A DNA stretch of 64,000 nt from Desulfobotulus alkaliphilus (GTDB lineage: Bacteria; Desulfobacterota; Desulfobacteria; Desulfobacterales; ASO4-4), in NCBI RefSeq assembly GCF_007830435.1, contig NZ_VLLC01000010.1:62001-126000 (forward strand), in the 5' to 3' direction. The notes under the pieces are model-generated. The model was not told the DNA's origin and did not search any database. It saw only the letters and a program-made list of their open reading frames with translations. The translations under genes and the position numbers were made by a program. Each line of letters opens with the position of its first letter. Positions within the stretch are counted from its first letter, which is position 1. This document shows positions 26,703 through 35,580 of this stretch, one piece after another.

Positions 26703-26719
26703 CTGAGCTAACTGCTCAG
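26703..26719 (+). terminator. Possible terminator after lysA
   Basis: CTGAGC-TAACT-GCTCAG, a perfect 6-bp stem starting 12 nt after the lysA stop, followed by CACATTTTATT. The U-run is imperfect. Confidence 0.4.
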
Positions 26720-26721
26720 CA

Positions 26722-27121
26722 CATTTTATTCAGCAATAATCATACTTGACAGACAGATGGACAGACACCCAAGCTATTTGCTCGTGACGCAATCCGGCAC
26801 TCAAACTGAAAAGCTCAAGCCCTTTACGGGAGTAAAAATGCCTATGGATCTTGAGTGCCGGATTCGGGAGCTTCTTGCCCTGTGCTGAATCGCCAAAACT
26901 TGTCGGCACAGGCAGGATGAACTTTTTTATTGCCATAGCAAACTTAAGTACGCTGCCTTTTGTGCCGACTTCAGACAGTTGGCGATTCTTTACGCACAGG
27001 CCTTCAAAGCTCTGATCCGAAACGATTGCAACGTCACTTACAAATAGCCCGGGTGCCTTGTAAAGACACGAAGCTGCTGAAATTACAATGCGATACCTAG
27101 AAAATTATGCTGAACAATTAC
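26722..27121 (+). mobile_element. Element M copy E (long form, about 400 bp)
   Basis: It contains both internal hairpin modules in series: the CCGGCACTCAA...TTGAGTGCCGG module (26794-26861) and the long central hairpin. The central stem bases differ from other copies but remain paired: GAATCGCC (26887-26894) with GGCGATTC (26981-26988), and TGTCGGCACA with TGTGCCGAC. The ends resemble ATTTTATTCAG and CTGAACAATTAC. No target duplication is recognisable; this is the most diverged copy. It lies between convergent lysA and the CoA-transferase gene. Confidence 0.72.
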
Positions 27122-27134
27122 TTCCGACCAAACC

Positions 27135-27173
27135 ATAAAGCCGGTATTCCCTTTTTGGAAAAACCGGCTTTAT
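27135..27173 (-). terminator. Hairpin terminator after the large CoA-transferase gene
   Basis: ATAAAGCCGG and CCGGCTTTAT form a perfect 10-bp stem, about 25 nt beyond the gene's stop. The inverted repeat can serve both convergent transcripts. T-runs are short. Confidence 0.6.
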
Positions 27174-27197
27174 GTATGGAATAAAATACTGAAATCC

Positions 27198-29387
27198 TTA
27201 GATTGCGCCCGTATCCTTCAGGGCACAGAGAACAACCTTCTGCATGGCTTTTTCTTTAAAGTTTGCAGGATTTTCCAGATCCATCCGCTTGAGATAAGGC
27301 TTTGCGGATTCAGGAACAGATGCCATAAACTGACCGATAACACCCTTGGCTGCGGCAAACTTGCTGATCTCCGCCTTGGTTTTGAAGGTTCTTAAGGCCT
27401 TGCCAATGGCAATTTCTTCGTCCGTAAAGACCGTACCAAAGGGGAAGGGTCCAAACAGCCCGTCCTTCTTATAGGGAGCAATCAATTTTTCAAGTTTTTC
27501 AGGATAGTTACTCCTGAATGCATCGGGAATTCTGTAGTCTGACTCAATCTTGCCCGCCTGCTTGGCTTTCTCCAGAAGGCCTTCCTGGAAACGGGAATCC
27601 GCAACATTCAGAAGCTGCTTGATCACGTTCTTATCGGACTGCCCCCTGAGATCCGCAATACCATACTCCGTAATAATGATATCCCTCAGATGACGGGGGA
27701 CGGAGCAGTGGCCGTAATTAAATACAATATTGGAAACGGTTTTCGGACCTTCTCCACGGGTGGAACGGATCATGAGGGCACCCCTGGCATCTGCAAGGGC
27801 ATGGGCCATGGCCACAAAGTTATACTGACCACCAATGCCGGAAACCACCTTCAGGTTGTCCAGACTGTCCGAAACCACCATGCCGGACAGAGTCACCATA
27901 AGACCCGCATTGATGAAACGGGCATTTTTACGCTGAAGCACCCTCAGCTCAAGGCTGCCGTACTTGTTATTGGAGTAAAGCTGGTTCACGTTCAGGACAC
28001 TGGTCATGTTGATCAGCGCCCTCTCCTCGTCACTCATGGCATTCAGGGTATCATAAAGCTTCAGGGGACCAAGATAGAAACCCGCATGGGCCCAATACCC
28101 CTCCTTCAGCTTATCTCCCAGCATGGTTCCTGCAACCACTTTAAGATTTTCCACATCCCCCATGTCCGCAGACACAGTTGTTCCACCATCCACCAGCTTG
28201 CCATCCTGATAGACAACGCTCTCCTTCAAAACACCAAAACGCTTGAGGAATTCCACGTCCTTTTCCGTAAGCACCCGGTGCACGCCGCCATCCACGATAA
28301 TCTGACGGAAGCCTTCAGGCGTTACATTTCTGTCATCGGTGAAAAGACCGGCATTAACCACCCGCTGAATGCGGATATCATCATAAACCCTGCGGTTCAT
28401 GATGCCTTCCTTGTAAAGATCCACAAAGGTATCCACCAGCATTTCCGTGGAGCCGTAAAGACCTTTTTTAAAGGGATCCGTCCCCCCCCAGGTATCAATC
28501 ATGTCTTTGTATTTATCCATGATTCCTGCTTCATTGAGCAGCTTCCTGTACTGATCATTATGCTTGTGGCGAACGGTGAGTCCATAGGTGATGGCATCGC
28601 CGAGGGAACCGATACCAATCTGCAGGGTGCCGTCATCGGGAATCAGGGTGCTGGCATGGAGACCGATGCAGTAGTCAATGGTATTGATGGATTCCTTGGG
28701 TGCACCAAAAAGCCTGTAATCACTCTGGGGGCTTTCCAGAATGGCATCAAAAACCTCAGGCTCCGTAACGGCATCCCCAAACATGAAGGGGAGATTATTA
28801 TTGATCTCACCGATGGCTATCCCTTTGAAGCCCTTCTCACATTTGGCCTTCATGATATCTACTGCGTCAATGGCCGTATCCGCATTACACCCAACGGAGT
28901 ACTTGAGCTGCCCGTTGATCTCTTTTTTGCCCAGAAGGGCTCCGGCCACGTTCATACCGTTCAGGTTCACGTCCCGGGCCGCATGGGTATAATTACTGTT
29001 GATATAATTCTGCTGCATGTGGGGGTTGTTCATGAAGGCCCCGGCCTTGTAGAAAAACTCGCTGATGGTGACATTGGGCGGGAGCTTCTTAAGTCGCATA
29101 TCCCTTGCATAATCCAGCTCCACATAACCACCCCAGACCCTTTCCACAAGGGGGCCGAGGAAACGGCGCTCCAGCTCGCTCCCCGGTACGGGGGGCTCCA
29201 GGGAAAGGCCCGTAATGATCCGCAGGCTGATGCTCTGATCCTTCTGGGCACGCCTGTACACCGCATTGAGAATATTATTGGGCTTCCCCAGCCCCAGCTG
29301 TGTCCCAAAAACCAGATCCTTACCAACATTTTCAATGATAAAATCTACCATCTGCTCAGGATCATTGAATATAACAGGTTTTTTCAT
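27198..29387 (-). CDS. Large acetyl-CoA hydrolase/CoA-transferase family protein
   Basis: The 729-residue protein belongs to the family I CoA-transferase/acetyl-CoA hydrolase group. Recognisable blocks are GTLQIGIGSLGDAITYGL, the likely catalytic Glu in GSTEMLVDTFVDLY, GIGGQYNFVAMAHAL and the C-terminal IITEYGIADLRG. It is longer than typical 430-540-residue members because of insertions and a C-terminal extension of about 90 residues. The reaction is either acyl-CoA hydrolysis or CoA transfer between acids; the substrate cannot be read from sequence. It is divergent from a second, shorter family member at 30007. Confidence 0.82.
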   Translation of the reverse strand: MKKPVIFNDPEQMVDFIIENVGKDLVFGTQLGLGKPNNILNAVYRRAQKDQSISLRIITGLSLEPPVPGSELERRFLGPLVERVWGGYVELDYARDMRLKKLPPNVTISEFFYKAGAFMNNPHMQQNYINSNYTHAARDVNLNGMNVAGALLGKKEINGQLKYSVGCNADTAIDAVDIMKAKCEKGFKGIAIGEINNNLPFMFGDAVTEPEVFDAILESPQSDYRLFGAPKESINTIDYCIGLHASTLIPDDGTLQIGIGSLGDAITYGLTVRHKHNDQYRKLLNEAGIMDKYKDMIDTWGGTDPFKKGLYGSTEMLVDTFVDLYKEGIMNRRVYDDIRIQRVVNAGLFTDDRNVTPEGFRQIIVDGGVHRVLTEKDVEFLKRFGVLKESVVYQDGKLVDGGTTVSADMGDVENLKVVAGTMLGDKLKEGYWAHAGFYLGPLKLYDTLNAMSDEERALINMTSVLNVNQLYSNNKYGSLELRVLQRKNARFINAGLMVTLSGMVVSDSLDNLKVVSGIGGQYNFVAMAHALADARGALMIRSTRGEGPKTVSNIVFNYGHCSVPRHLRDIIITEYGIADLRGQSDKNVIKQLLNVADSRFQEGLLEKAKQAGKIESDYRIPDAFRSNYPEKLEKLIAPYKKDGLFGPFPFGTVFTDEEIAIGKALRTFKTKAEISKFAAAKGVIGQFMASVPESAKPYLKRMDLENPANFKEKAMQKVVLCALKDTGAI

Positions 29388-29794
29388 ACTTCCCCCCGCA
29401 GCTCTTTTTAGGTTGTTAAGATATTAATCAATTTCCATTTGCACACTAAGCAAGACCGACCGCTCTCACACCGTAAACACTATTCACTTTAAAAATTGAA
29501 AGTATCTTATATGCATAGACGAAGCAAAAGTAAACATTCCCCCGCCATACACTGCACAATCCTTTTCCATGGAAACACAGCCACTGCAACATCAAAGCTC
29601 CTGTCATGCGGGCTTCTTTTTTTAAAATACAGTGCTACCGGAAGCCTGTGCATTCCATGGGACACAAAATAAAAAAAGGCTTTTTTTAAAAAAAACCGCA
29701 AAAAAAAGAGTGTTTTCAAAATGAAAGGCCACAAGCAGCCCGCAACAGGACACAACATCAATTCAGCGCCCACTCCAAGGAACGGGGTTTATGC

Positions 29795-29822
29795 TTGACA
29801 GGAGCAAAAGAGAATTTATATG
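29795..29822 (+). promoter_or_regulatory. Candidate sigma-70 promoter in the divergent CoA-transferase region
   Basis: TTGACA, a 16-nt spacer, then TATATG, in the 619-bp gap (29388-30006) between the divergent CoA-transferase genes. It points toward the gene at 30007 and would give a leader of about 180 nt. The rest of this gap is AT-rich and shows no convincing gene; an 88-codon minus-strand frame at 29507-29773 has no protein-like features. Confidence 0.5.
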
Positions 29823-30006
29823 ACACACAAGCTATTCATAAAATAAACTGTTTTTTCAGTTGTTTATAAACCATAACCCCGTTCACACAAAGAACCTGCA
29901 TGCCTCATTTAAAAGACATTGAAATAAGAGAATAAATATCTCTTTATATCAAAAAAAACAGAAGTTATCATCGGAAACCCGGAAAATTTAAATGAAAGGA
30001 AAAATA

Positions 30007-31356
30007 ATGAGTTACCAAAAAGAGTATCAGCAGAAACTTGTTTCTGCGGAAGAAGCCATGAAATGCATTCGCTCCGGAGACCGGGTGGACTACAGTTTCA
30101 TGACCACCAAGCCCGTTGCCTGTGATGCGGCACTGGCTGCCCGCCACGGAGAACTGCAGGATGTGGAAGTATATGCGGCCATCACGGTGCTTCCCGTTCC
30201 TGAAGTGGTCAAGCATCCCCAGAGCTTCATTTACCACGACATGCACTTCAGCAAAATCAGCCGCATCATCCAGCGGGATTTCAACCTCTGCTACTATGTA
30301 CCCATCATGTACCATGAGGCGGGAAAATGGCTGAGGGAAGGGATTGCCAGCCAGCACCATGTGTTCATCGGTCAGGTCTGCCCCATGGATGAGCACGGAT
30401 ACTTCAACTTTTCCATCACCAACTCCGCAAGCCTTGCCAATGCCCAGCACTGCGAAAAGGTCATACTGGAAGTCAACCCCAACCTGCCCGTGGCTCTGGG
30501 AGGAGCGGAAGAATCCATCCATATCTCTCAGGTGGATTATATCGTGGAAGTGAAGGAAGACATGCCCGTTTTTGAGGCTCCTGCAGCAGAGCCCTCAGAT
30601 GTTGACCGGCAGATTGCCGCCAATGTCATGGGATTTATACATGATGGCTGCTGCATTCAGCTTGGCATCGGCGGCATGCCCGATGCCGTGGGAAAAATGA
30701 TTGCCGCATCGGATCTGAAAAACCTTGGGGGCCATACGGAAATGCTGTCCGAGGCCTATGTGGACATGATTGAATCCGGCCGCATGACGGGTATTCACAA
30801 GCCCTTTGACAAGTGCCGGGTACCCTATACCTTTGCCCTTGGGCCTAAGCGTCTTTATGATTTCATCCATAACAATCCTGCGGTGGCTTCCTACCCGGCC
30901 CAGTACACCAATGATCCCCGCCGCATTGCCCAGATCGACAACTTCATCTCCATCAACAATGCCGTGGAAGTGGATCTTTACAGTCAGGTGAATGCGGAAA
31001 GTGCGGACATTCACCAGATTTCCGGCAACGGTGGCATGTGGGACTTTGTCATGGGTGCCCAGTGGTCCAAAGGCGGCAAAAGCCTGATCTGCCTCGCTTC
31101 CACCGCCACCAACAAGGAGGGCCAGCGCATCTCCCGCATTGTTCCCCACTTTGATCCCTGCTCCATCACCACCATTCCCCGCCAGCAGGTGGATACCATT
31201 GTCACGGAATACGGAGTGGCCGAAGTCCGGGCCCGTTCCACATGGGAGCGCGCCGAAATGATGGTGAACATTGCCCACCCCGACTTCCGGGATGAGCTGA
31301 TCAAAAAAGCCGAAGCCCAGAAAATCTGGAAGCGCTCCAACAAAAAAGACGCCTGA
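30007..31356 (+). CDS. Acyl-CoA:acetate CoA-transferase (4-hydroxybutyrate/butyryl-CoA transferase type)
   Basis: The 449-residue protein matches the Cat2/AbfT-type acetyl-CoA hydrolase/transferase family. The N-domain starts YQKEYQQKLVSAEEAMKCIRSGD. The catalytic Glu motif is GHTEMLSEAYVDM, glycine loops include LGIGGMPDAVG and ISGNGGMWDF, and the C-domain has IVTEYGVAEVRA. Such enzymes move CoA between acetate and a longer acid during acid production or use. AAAGGAAA precedes the ATG at 30007; an ATG at 29992 lies before that Shine-Dalgarno. The exact acyl substrate is not determined. Confidence 0.87.
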   Translation: MSYQKEYQQKLVSAEEAMKCIRSGDRVDYSFMTTKPVACDAALAARHGELQDVEVYAAITVLPVPEVVKHPQSFIYHDMHFSKISRIIQRDFNLCYYVPIMYHEAGKWLREGIASQHHVFIGQVCPMDEHGYFNFSITNSASLANAQHCEKVILEVNPNLPVALGGAEESIHISQVDYIVEVKEDMPVFEAPAAEPSDVDRQIAANVMGFIHDGCCIQLGIGGMPDAVGKMIAASDLKNLGGHTEMLSEAYVDMIESGRMTGIHKPFDKCRVPYTFALGPKRLYDFIHNNPAVASYPAQYTNDPRRIAQIDNFISINNAVEVDLYSQVNAESADIHQISGNGGMWDFVMGAQWSKGGKSLICLASTATNKEGQRISRIVPHFDPCSITTIPRQQVDTIVTEYGVAEVRARSTWERAEMMVNIAHPDFRDELIKKAEAQKIWKRSNKKDA

Positions 31357-31376
31357 TACGGCAAACAACCCAATGA

Positions 31377-31404
31377 CAGGGGCAGGCCTTCACGCCTGCC
31401 CCTG
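31377..31404. terminator. Hairpin between convergent genes
   Basis: CAGGGGCAGGC and GCCTGCCCCTG form a perfect 11-bp stem with a 6-nt loop. It lies 20 nt after the CoA-transferase stop and next to the stop of the convergent RND gene. No U-run follows on either strand, so termination may need Rho, or this may be only a protective hairpin. Confidence 0.5.
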
Positions 31405-31405
31405 C

Positions 31406-34400
31406 TCAGTTAAAACGCACGCGAAAAAGCAGGGCATAAAGGACAGGCACCACCCCAAGGGTCAGCACCGTTGAAAAAATCAGCCCGAAAATAATTCCCA
31501 CGGCCATGGGCGCCCAGATGGGCCCTCCCCCCCAGAGCAGGGGAACCATGCCAAGGGCCGTAGTGGCCGCACTCAGAAGAATGGGCCTCATACGCCTGCA
31601 TGCCGCCTCCACGATGGCCTCCTGGGGCTTACGTTTCATCTCTTCCATTTCAATGCGGATACGGTCCAAAAGCACAATGGCATTGTTCACCACAATACCC
31701 GAAAGGGAAATAATCCCCAGCAGGGTCATAAAACCAAAGTACAGCCCTGTCATATGAAGCCCTGCCACAACACCGATCAGCCCCAGGGGAATGGTGGTCA
31801 TGATGATGAGGGTTTTACGGAAAGAGTTGAACTGCAGCATGAGCAGCATCAGAATGATAAAAGCCCCCACGGGAATCTGTTCCATGATGGCGGCATTGGC
31901 CTGGGTGGATTTTTCCCTTTCTCCGCCAAAGGCGTAACGGAATCCCATACCCCATGAAACCATTTCCTGATCCAGCCAGGGCTCCATGCTGCGAATCACC
32001 TCTTCCGCCGTATATCCCGGCATGAGCCCGGAGCTCACCGTCACCGTACGCAACCTGTCCCTGCGCAGCACCTCCGAGGGCTGCCAGACAATCTCAATGT
32101 CTGCCACCTGACTCAGGGGAACGGAACGCCCCGTGGCCTGGGCATAGACATGGATACTCTCCAGCTTGCCGATATCCTTTCTGTCTGCGGCAACACTGCG
32201 CAGGGAAACGGGAATCAGCTGATCACCCTCCCTGAATTCCGTGAGGGTGAAACCGGAAAGACCAGTCTGAAGGCTGATGGCAATATCCTGACTGGAAACC
32301 CCGGCCATGCGGGCTCTGGGCTGATTCACCCGAACCACGAGCTTTTTGATCCTTCGCCCCCAGTCATCGGATATCTGGCGTACCCCCGCTTCCATGGCGA
32401 GACGCTGCTTCACCTCTTCGGCAATGGCAAAGAGCTTTTCCGTATCCCTGCCGGAAATCCGTATCTGCACAGGATCCTGTACGGGCGGGCCGTTCTGGAT
32501 TTTTTTCAGTTCAATTTTTGCATCGAGATATCTTTCTTCCACATAGGCTTCCATCTCAGCCTTGATACCCGGCATGAGATCAAGATCCGTTATATTAATA
32601 ATCATCAGGGCATAGTGGGGGACTCCCTGCTCAGGCACATGGGTTAGCAGATATCTCGGCCCGCCCTGGGCGATGTGGGTTACCCAGCTCCGGATGCCTT
32701 CGCTGCGATCCGGCCCCGTAAGAAAACCTTTTCTCATGAAGGCTTCCACATCCTTTACCATGGCCTCGGTACTTTCTATGGTGCTGCCTGCGGGAAGCTC
32801 CAGCTCGGCCGTAAAAAAAAGTCGGTCCGATGGCGGAAAAAAAATCACGGGAAGGTAGCGGAAGGTGTACATCACAGAAAGAAAAAGCATGAAAACAAGA
32901 CCCAGGCTCAGGCCCCTGTGCCGCAGGGAAAGCCCCAGCATCTTCCGGTAGATCCGGTAGAAACCACTGTTGTAGGTCTTCTTCCCTGCCCGGCTTTTTC
33001 TTACCTTCAGTACCTTCGTGGCCAGCAGGGGAATCAGGGTCATGGAAATCAGCCAGGAAGACAGAAGAATCAGGGTTACCACCTTGAAAAGGGGGGCGGT
33101 GTACTCCCCGGTGGTGGATTTGGCGAGGAATATGGGAAGAAAGGAGGCCGCCGTCGCCAGTGAGGATGTCAGAAGGGGAACGGTGAGTTCTCTGGCAGAA
33201 GCAATGGCCGCAGCCACAGGCGCTTCCCCTTCCTCCATGCGCACACTGACAGACTCACTCATGACAATGGCATTGTCCACCAGCATACCCAGAGAAATCA
33301 CCAGAGAAGCAAGGCTCATCTGATCAATGCCGATGCCGAAAAATGCCATAAGCATCAGCCCCATGAGCATGGTCATGGGAATCAGGGCCGCCACCACAAG
33401 GCCCGTGCGCAAGCCAAGTGCAACAAAGGTGATACCTAAAACCATCAAAACCGCCTGAAAAAGATTTTTCTGAAACTGGCTCACCTTGTCCCGCACCTCA
33501 CCCGGCGAAAAATTCACCAAATGAAACTCAATGCCATAGGGATAATAAAACCGCACCCCTTCCAGCAGCCCGGTCACGGCATCTCCCAGATCAATGAGAT
33601 TACCTCCCTCGCGCATGGATACGGCAAGACCTATGGACGGAATGCCGTTGGCCCGCATCATGCTGGACGGAGGATCTGCGTAGCCCCTGCGGATATCCAC
33701 CATATCCCCCAGAAACAGCATTTCCGCCCGGCCGGGTACCTGCACCACGGTCTGCCGCAGCTCATCCAGGGACTCGAAATTTCCGGAAGGTTCCAGGGCA
33801 ATGCGCTCGCCCTCCACATCAATGGCGCCTCCGGGAATAATGATGTTCCTTGACTTCAGTATGCCCATGAGCTGATAGGGGGATATACCCATCTCCCCCA
33901 GTCTTGCATTGCTGTACTCCACAAAAATCCGCTCTTCCTGAACACCGTAAAGGTCCACCTTGGCCACTTCGTCCAGCATGAGCAGGGCATCCCGCACCTC
34001 ATCGGCCACCGCCTTCAGTTCCCGGTAGGTGTAATCTTCACCGGTGATTCCTATGAGGGTGCCGAAAACATCGGAAAACTCATCATTCACTATGGGCGCA
34101 TATACGCCTTCGGGAAGTTCCAGAGCGGCCCGCTCCACCTTGCGCCGCAGGTTATCCCAGATGGGTCGCATGTTCCGGTAGCGCTCCTTCACCCATACAT
34201 CAATGATGGAAACCCCGGTTTTGGACTGGCTTTTCACATAATCCAGCTCAGGAATTTCCTGAATCACCTTTTCAAGCCTGTCCGTGACCAGCTGTTCCAC
34301 CCGCTCCGGAGAAGCGCCGGGGAAATAGGTCACCACCCTTGCAACCCGCAGCACAAAACCCGGATCATAATCCCTGGGAAGATCCCTGTAGGCAATGAGT

Positions 34401-34474
34401 CCGCCAACAACAATAACAAAGAGAAAAACAAGGGATATGCGGTTTTTTTCTATGGCAAGGCGGGTCAGGTTCAT
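31406..34474 (-). CDS. RND-family efflux transporter, inner-membrane pump
   Basis: The 1022-residue protein has the AcrB/CusA-type layout: helix 1 at about 15-30, a large periplasmic loop, helices 2-7, a second loop and helices 8-12. Characteristic blocks include ASPERVEQLVTDRLE, SLASLVISLGMLVDNAIVMSE in helix 4, and SLSGIVVNNAIVLLDRI near the C-terminus. The region equivalent to the proton-relay DD has LVDNAIVM. It overlaps the adaptor gene by 4 nt. Substrates are not predictable; the HAE-like subfamily is favoured over heavy-metal CusA. Confidence 0.9.
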   Translation of the reverse strand: MNLTRLAIEKNRISLVFLFVIVVGGLIAYRDLPRDYDPGFVLRVARVVTYFPGASPERVEQLVTDRLEKVIQEIPELDYVKSQSKTGVSIIDVWVKERYRNMRPIWDNLRRKVERAALELPEGVYAPIVNDEFSDVFGTLIGITGEDYTYRELKAVADEVRDALLMLDEVAKVDLYGVQEERIFVEYSNARLGEMGISPYQLMGILKSRNIIIPGGAIDVEGERIALEPSGNFESLDELRQTVVQVPGRAEMLFLGDMVDIRRGYADPPSSMMRANGIPSIGLAVSMREGGNLIDLGDAVTGLLEGVRFYYPYGIEFHLVNFSPGEVRDKVSQFQKNLFQAVLMVLGITFVALGLRTGLVVAALIPMTMLMGLMLMAFFGIGIDQMSLASLVISLGMLVDNAIVMSESVSVRMEEGEAPVAAAIASARELTVPLLTSSLATAASFLPIFLAKSTTGEYTAPLFKVVTLILLSSWLISMTLIPLLATKVLKVRKSRAGKKTYNSGFYRIYRKMLGLSLRHRGLSLGLVFMLFLSVMYTFRYLPVIFFPPSDRLFFTAELELPAGSTIESTEAMVKDVEAFMRKGFLTGPDRSEGIRSWVTHIAQGGPRYLLTHVPEQGVPHYALMIINITDLDLMPGIKAEMEAYVEERYLDAKIELKKIQNGPPVQDPVQIRISGRDTEKLFAIAEEVKQRLAMEAGVRQISDDWGRRIKKLVVRVNQPRARMAGVSSQDIAISLQTGLSGFTLTEFREGDQLIPVSLRSVAADRKDIGKLESIHVYAQATGRSVPLSQVADIEIVWQPSEVLRRDRLRTVTVSSGLMPGYTAEEVIRSMEPWLDQEMVSWGMGFRYAFGGEREKSTQANAAIMEQIPVGAFIILMLLMLQFNSFRKTLIIMTTIPLGLIGVVAGLHMTGLYFGFMTLLGIISLSGIVVNNAIVLLDRIRIEMEEMKRKPQEAIVEAACRRMRPILLSAATTALGMVPLLWGGGPIWAPMAVGIIFGLIFSTVLTLGVVPVLYALLFRVRFN

Positions 34475-35580
34475 GGCCTGCCCTCCTTCCAGAGCTTCAC
34501 CCTGAGCCCATCATGGATGTGGGCAATACCCGCTGTCACCAGAAGGTCGCCGGGTTGCAGCCCCTCTGCTATCTCCAGTCCGTCGGCCCTTATCCCGGCG
34601 ACTTCCACGGCCTGCCTTCTCACCCTGGCGGTTTCCCCGTCTTCCATAAGATCCAGAGAATAGACAAAACGGCCCTTTCCATCCTCACCAACGCTTCGGA
34701 AAGGGACGACTGGCCCCCTGCTGCTGCTCACATCCATGGAGACATCCACCTCCGCAGCCATGCCGGGAAGGATGCGCACATCCGGATCTTCCAGTCTTAC
34801 CGTCACGGGAAAGGTGGTTTCAAGCCCCATGGACGAGACCCCCACCTCAGTGATGATGCCAGTATATTCGCCATTGCCAAGGGCATCCACCCGGACTTTA
34901 ACGGGCATACCCTCACGCACACCGGAAATATGGATGGCAGGCACGGCAATACGGACATCCACGCCTGTACCGCAGTTAATGACTGCCACGGCCTGACCGG
35001 CTCCCACATTCTCGTTTTTCTCCACGGGCACAGCCGCCACGGCACAACGATCCGGTGCTTCCAGCCTGGCATAGGTAAGCTGGCGCCTGGCCAGAGCCAG
35101 CTGGTTCTCGATGGAACGTACCGCTGCTTCCGCCGATTCCGCACCCGTTCTTGCCGCATCCAGCTCACTGCGGGAAGCATTCCGCCGCTCATAAAGGGCC
35201 TGCACTCTGCCATAAATGGCTTCGGCATTCCTTGCCTGGGCCTGGGCCCGGCTGAGGGCAGCCTCGGCTTCCTGAAGTTTCAGTTGAAAATCCGTGGCAT
35301 CCAGCTCGGCAATAAGCTGTCCCTTTTCCAGCACGTCTCCCACCCGCACATGGAGTTTCTGCAGGGTTCCGGATACACGGAAACTCATGCGGGATGCCAT
35401 ACCCGCGCGGGCAAGACCTGTAAATGTCCTTACCCGAAGCCCTTCATCGGCCTGCACCTCAATATAACGAACGGGCCTCAGTTCGGGTTCCTGCACTTCA
35501 TGGGGAACTTCCCTGCAGCCTGCAAAAACCAGCAGTATCAAAAAAACGCATCCCAGTATCAAAGGTGATTTTTTCTTCAT
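34471..35580 (-). CDS. RND periplasmic adaptor (membrane-fusion) lipoprotein
   Basis: The signal is a lipobox, MKKKSPLILGCVFLILLVFAGC, acylated at Cys22. The lipoyl/barrel-sandwich halves (SGTLQKLHVRVGDVLEKGQLIAELD and APDRCAVAAVPVEKNENVGAGQAV) flank a coiled-coil hairpin (about 95-165). A beta-barrel and a membrane-proximal domain follow. It bridges the RND pump and the outer-membrane channel. The gene overlaps both neighbours by 4 nt (ATGA). Confidence 0.92.
   Translation of the reverse strand: MKKKSPLILGCVFLILLVFAGCREVPHEVQEPELRPVRYIEVQADEGLRVRTFTGLARAGMASRMSFRVSGTLQKLHVRVGDVLEKGQLIAELDATDFQLKLQEAEAALSRAQAQARNAEAIYGRVQALYERRNASRSELDAARTGAESAEAAVRSIENQLALARRQLTYARLEAPDRCAVAAVPVEKNENVGAGQAVAVINCGTGVDVRIAVPAIHISGVREGMPVKVRVDALGNGEYTGIITEVGVSSMGLETTFPVTVRLEDPDVRILPGMAAEVDVSMDVSSSRGPVVPFRSVGEDGKGRFVYSLDLMEDGETARVRRQAVEVAGIRADGLEIAEGLQPGDLLVTAGIAHIHDGLRVKLWKEGRP

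Noticed and set aside
27690-29411. 573-codon plus-strand frame opposite the large CoA-transferase gene
   Set aside because: Antisense shadow of a well-supported gene, rich in His and Ile in the usual shadow pattern.
29507-29773. 88-codon minus-strand frame in the divergent CoA-transferase gap
   Set aside because: No Shine-Dalgarno, composition of aromatic and basic runs from AT-rich DNA, and it overlaps the promoter region.
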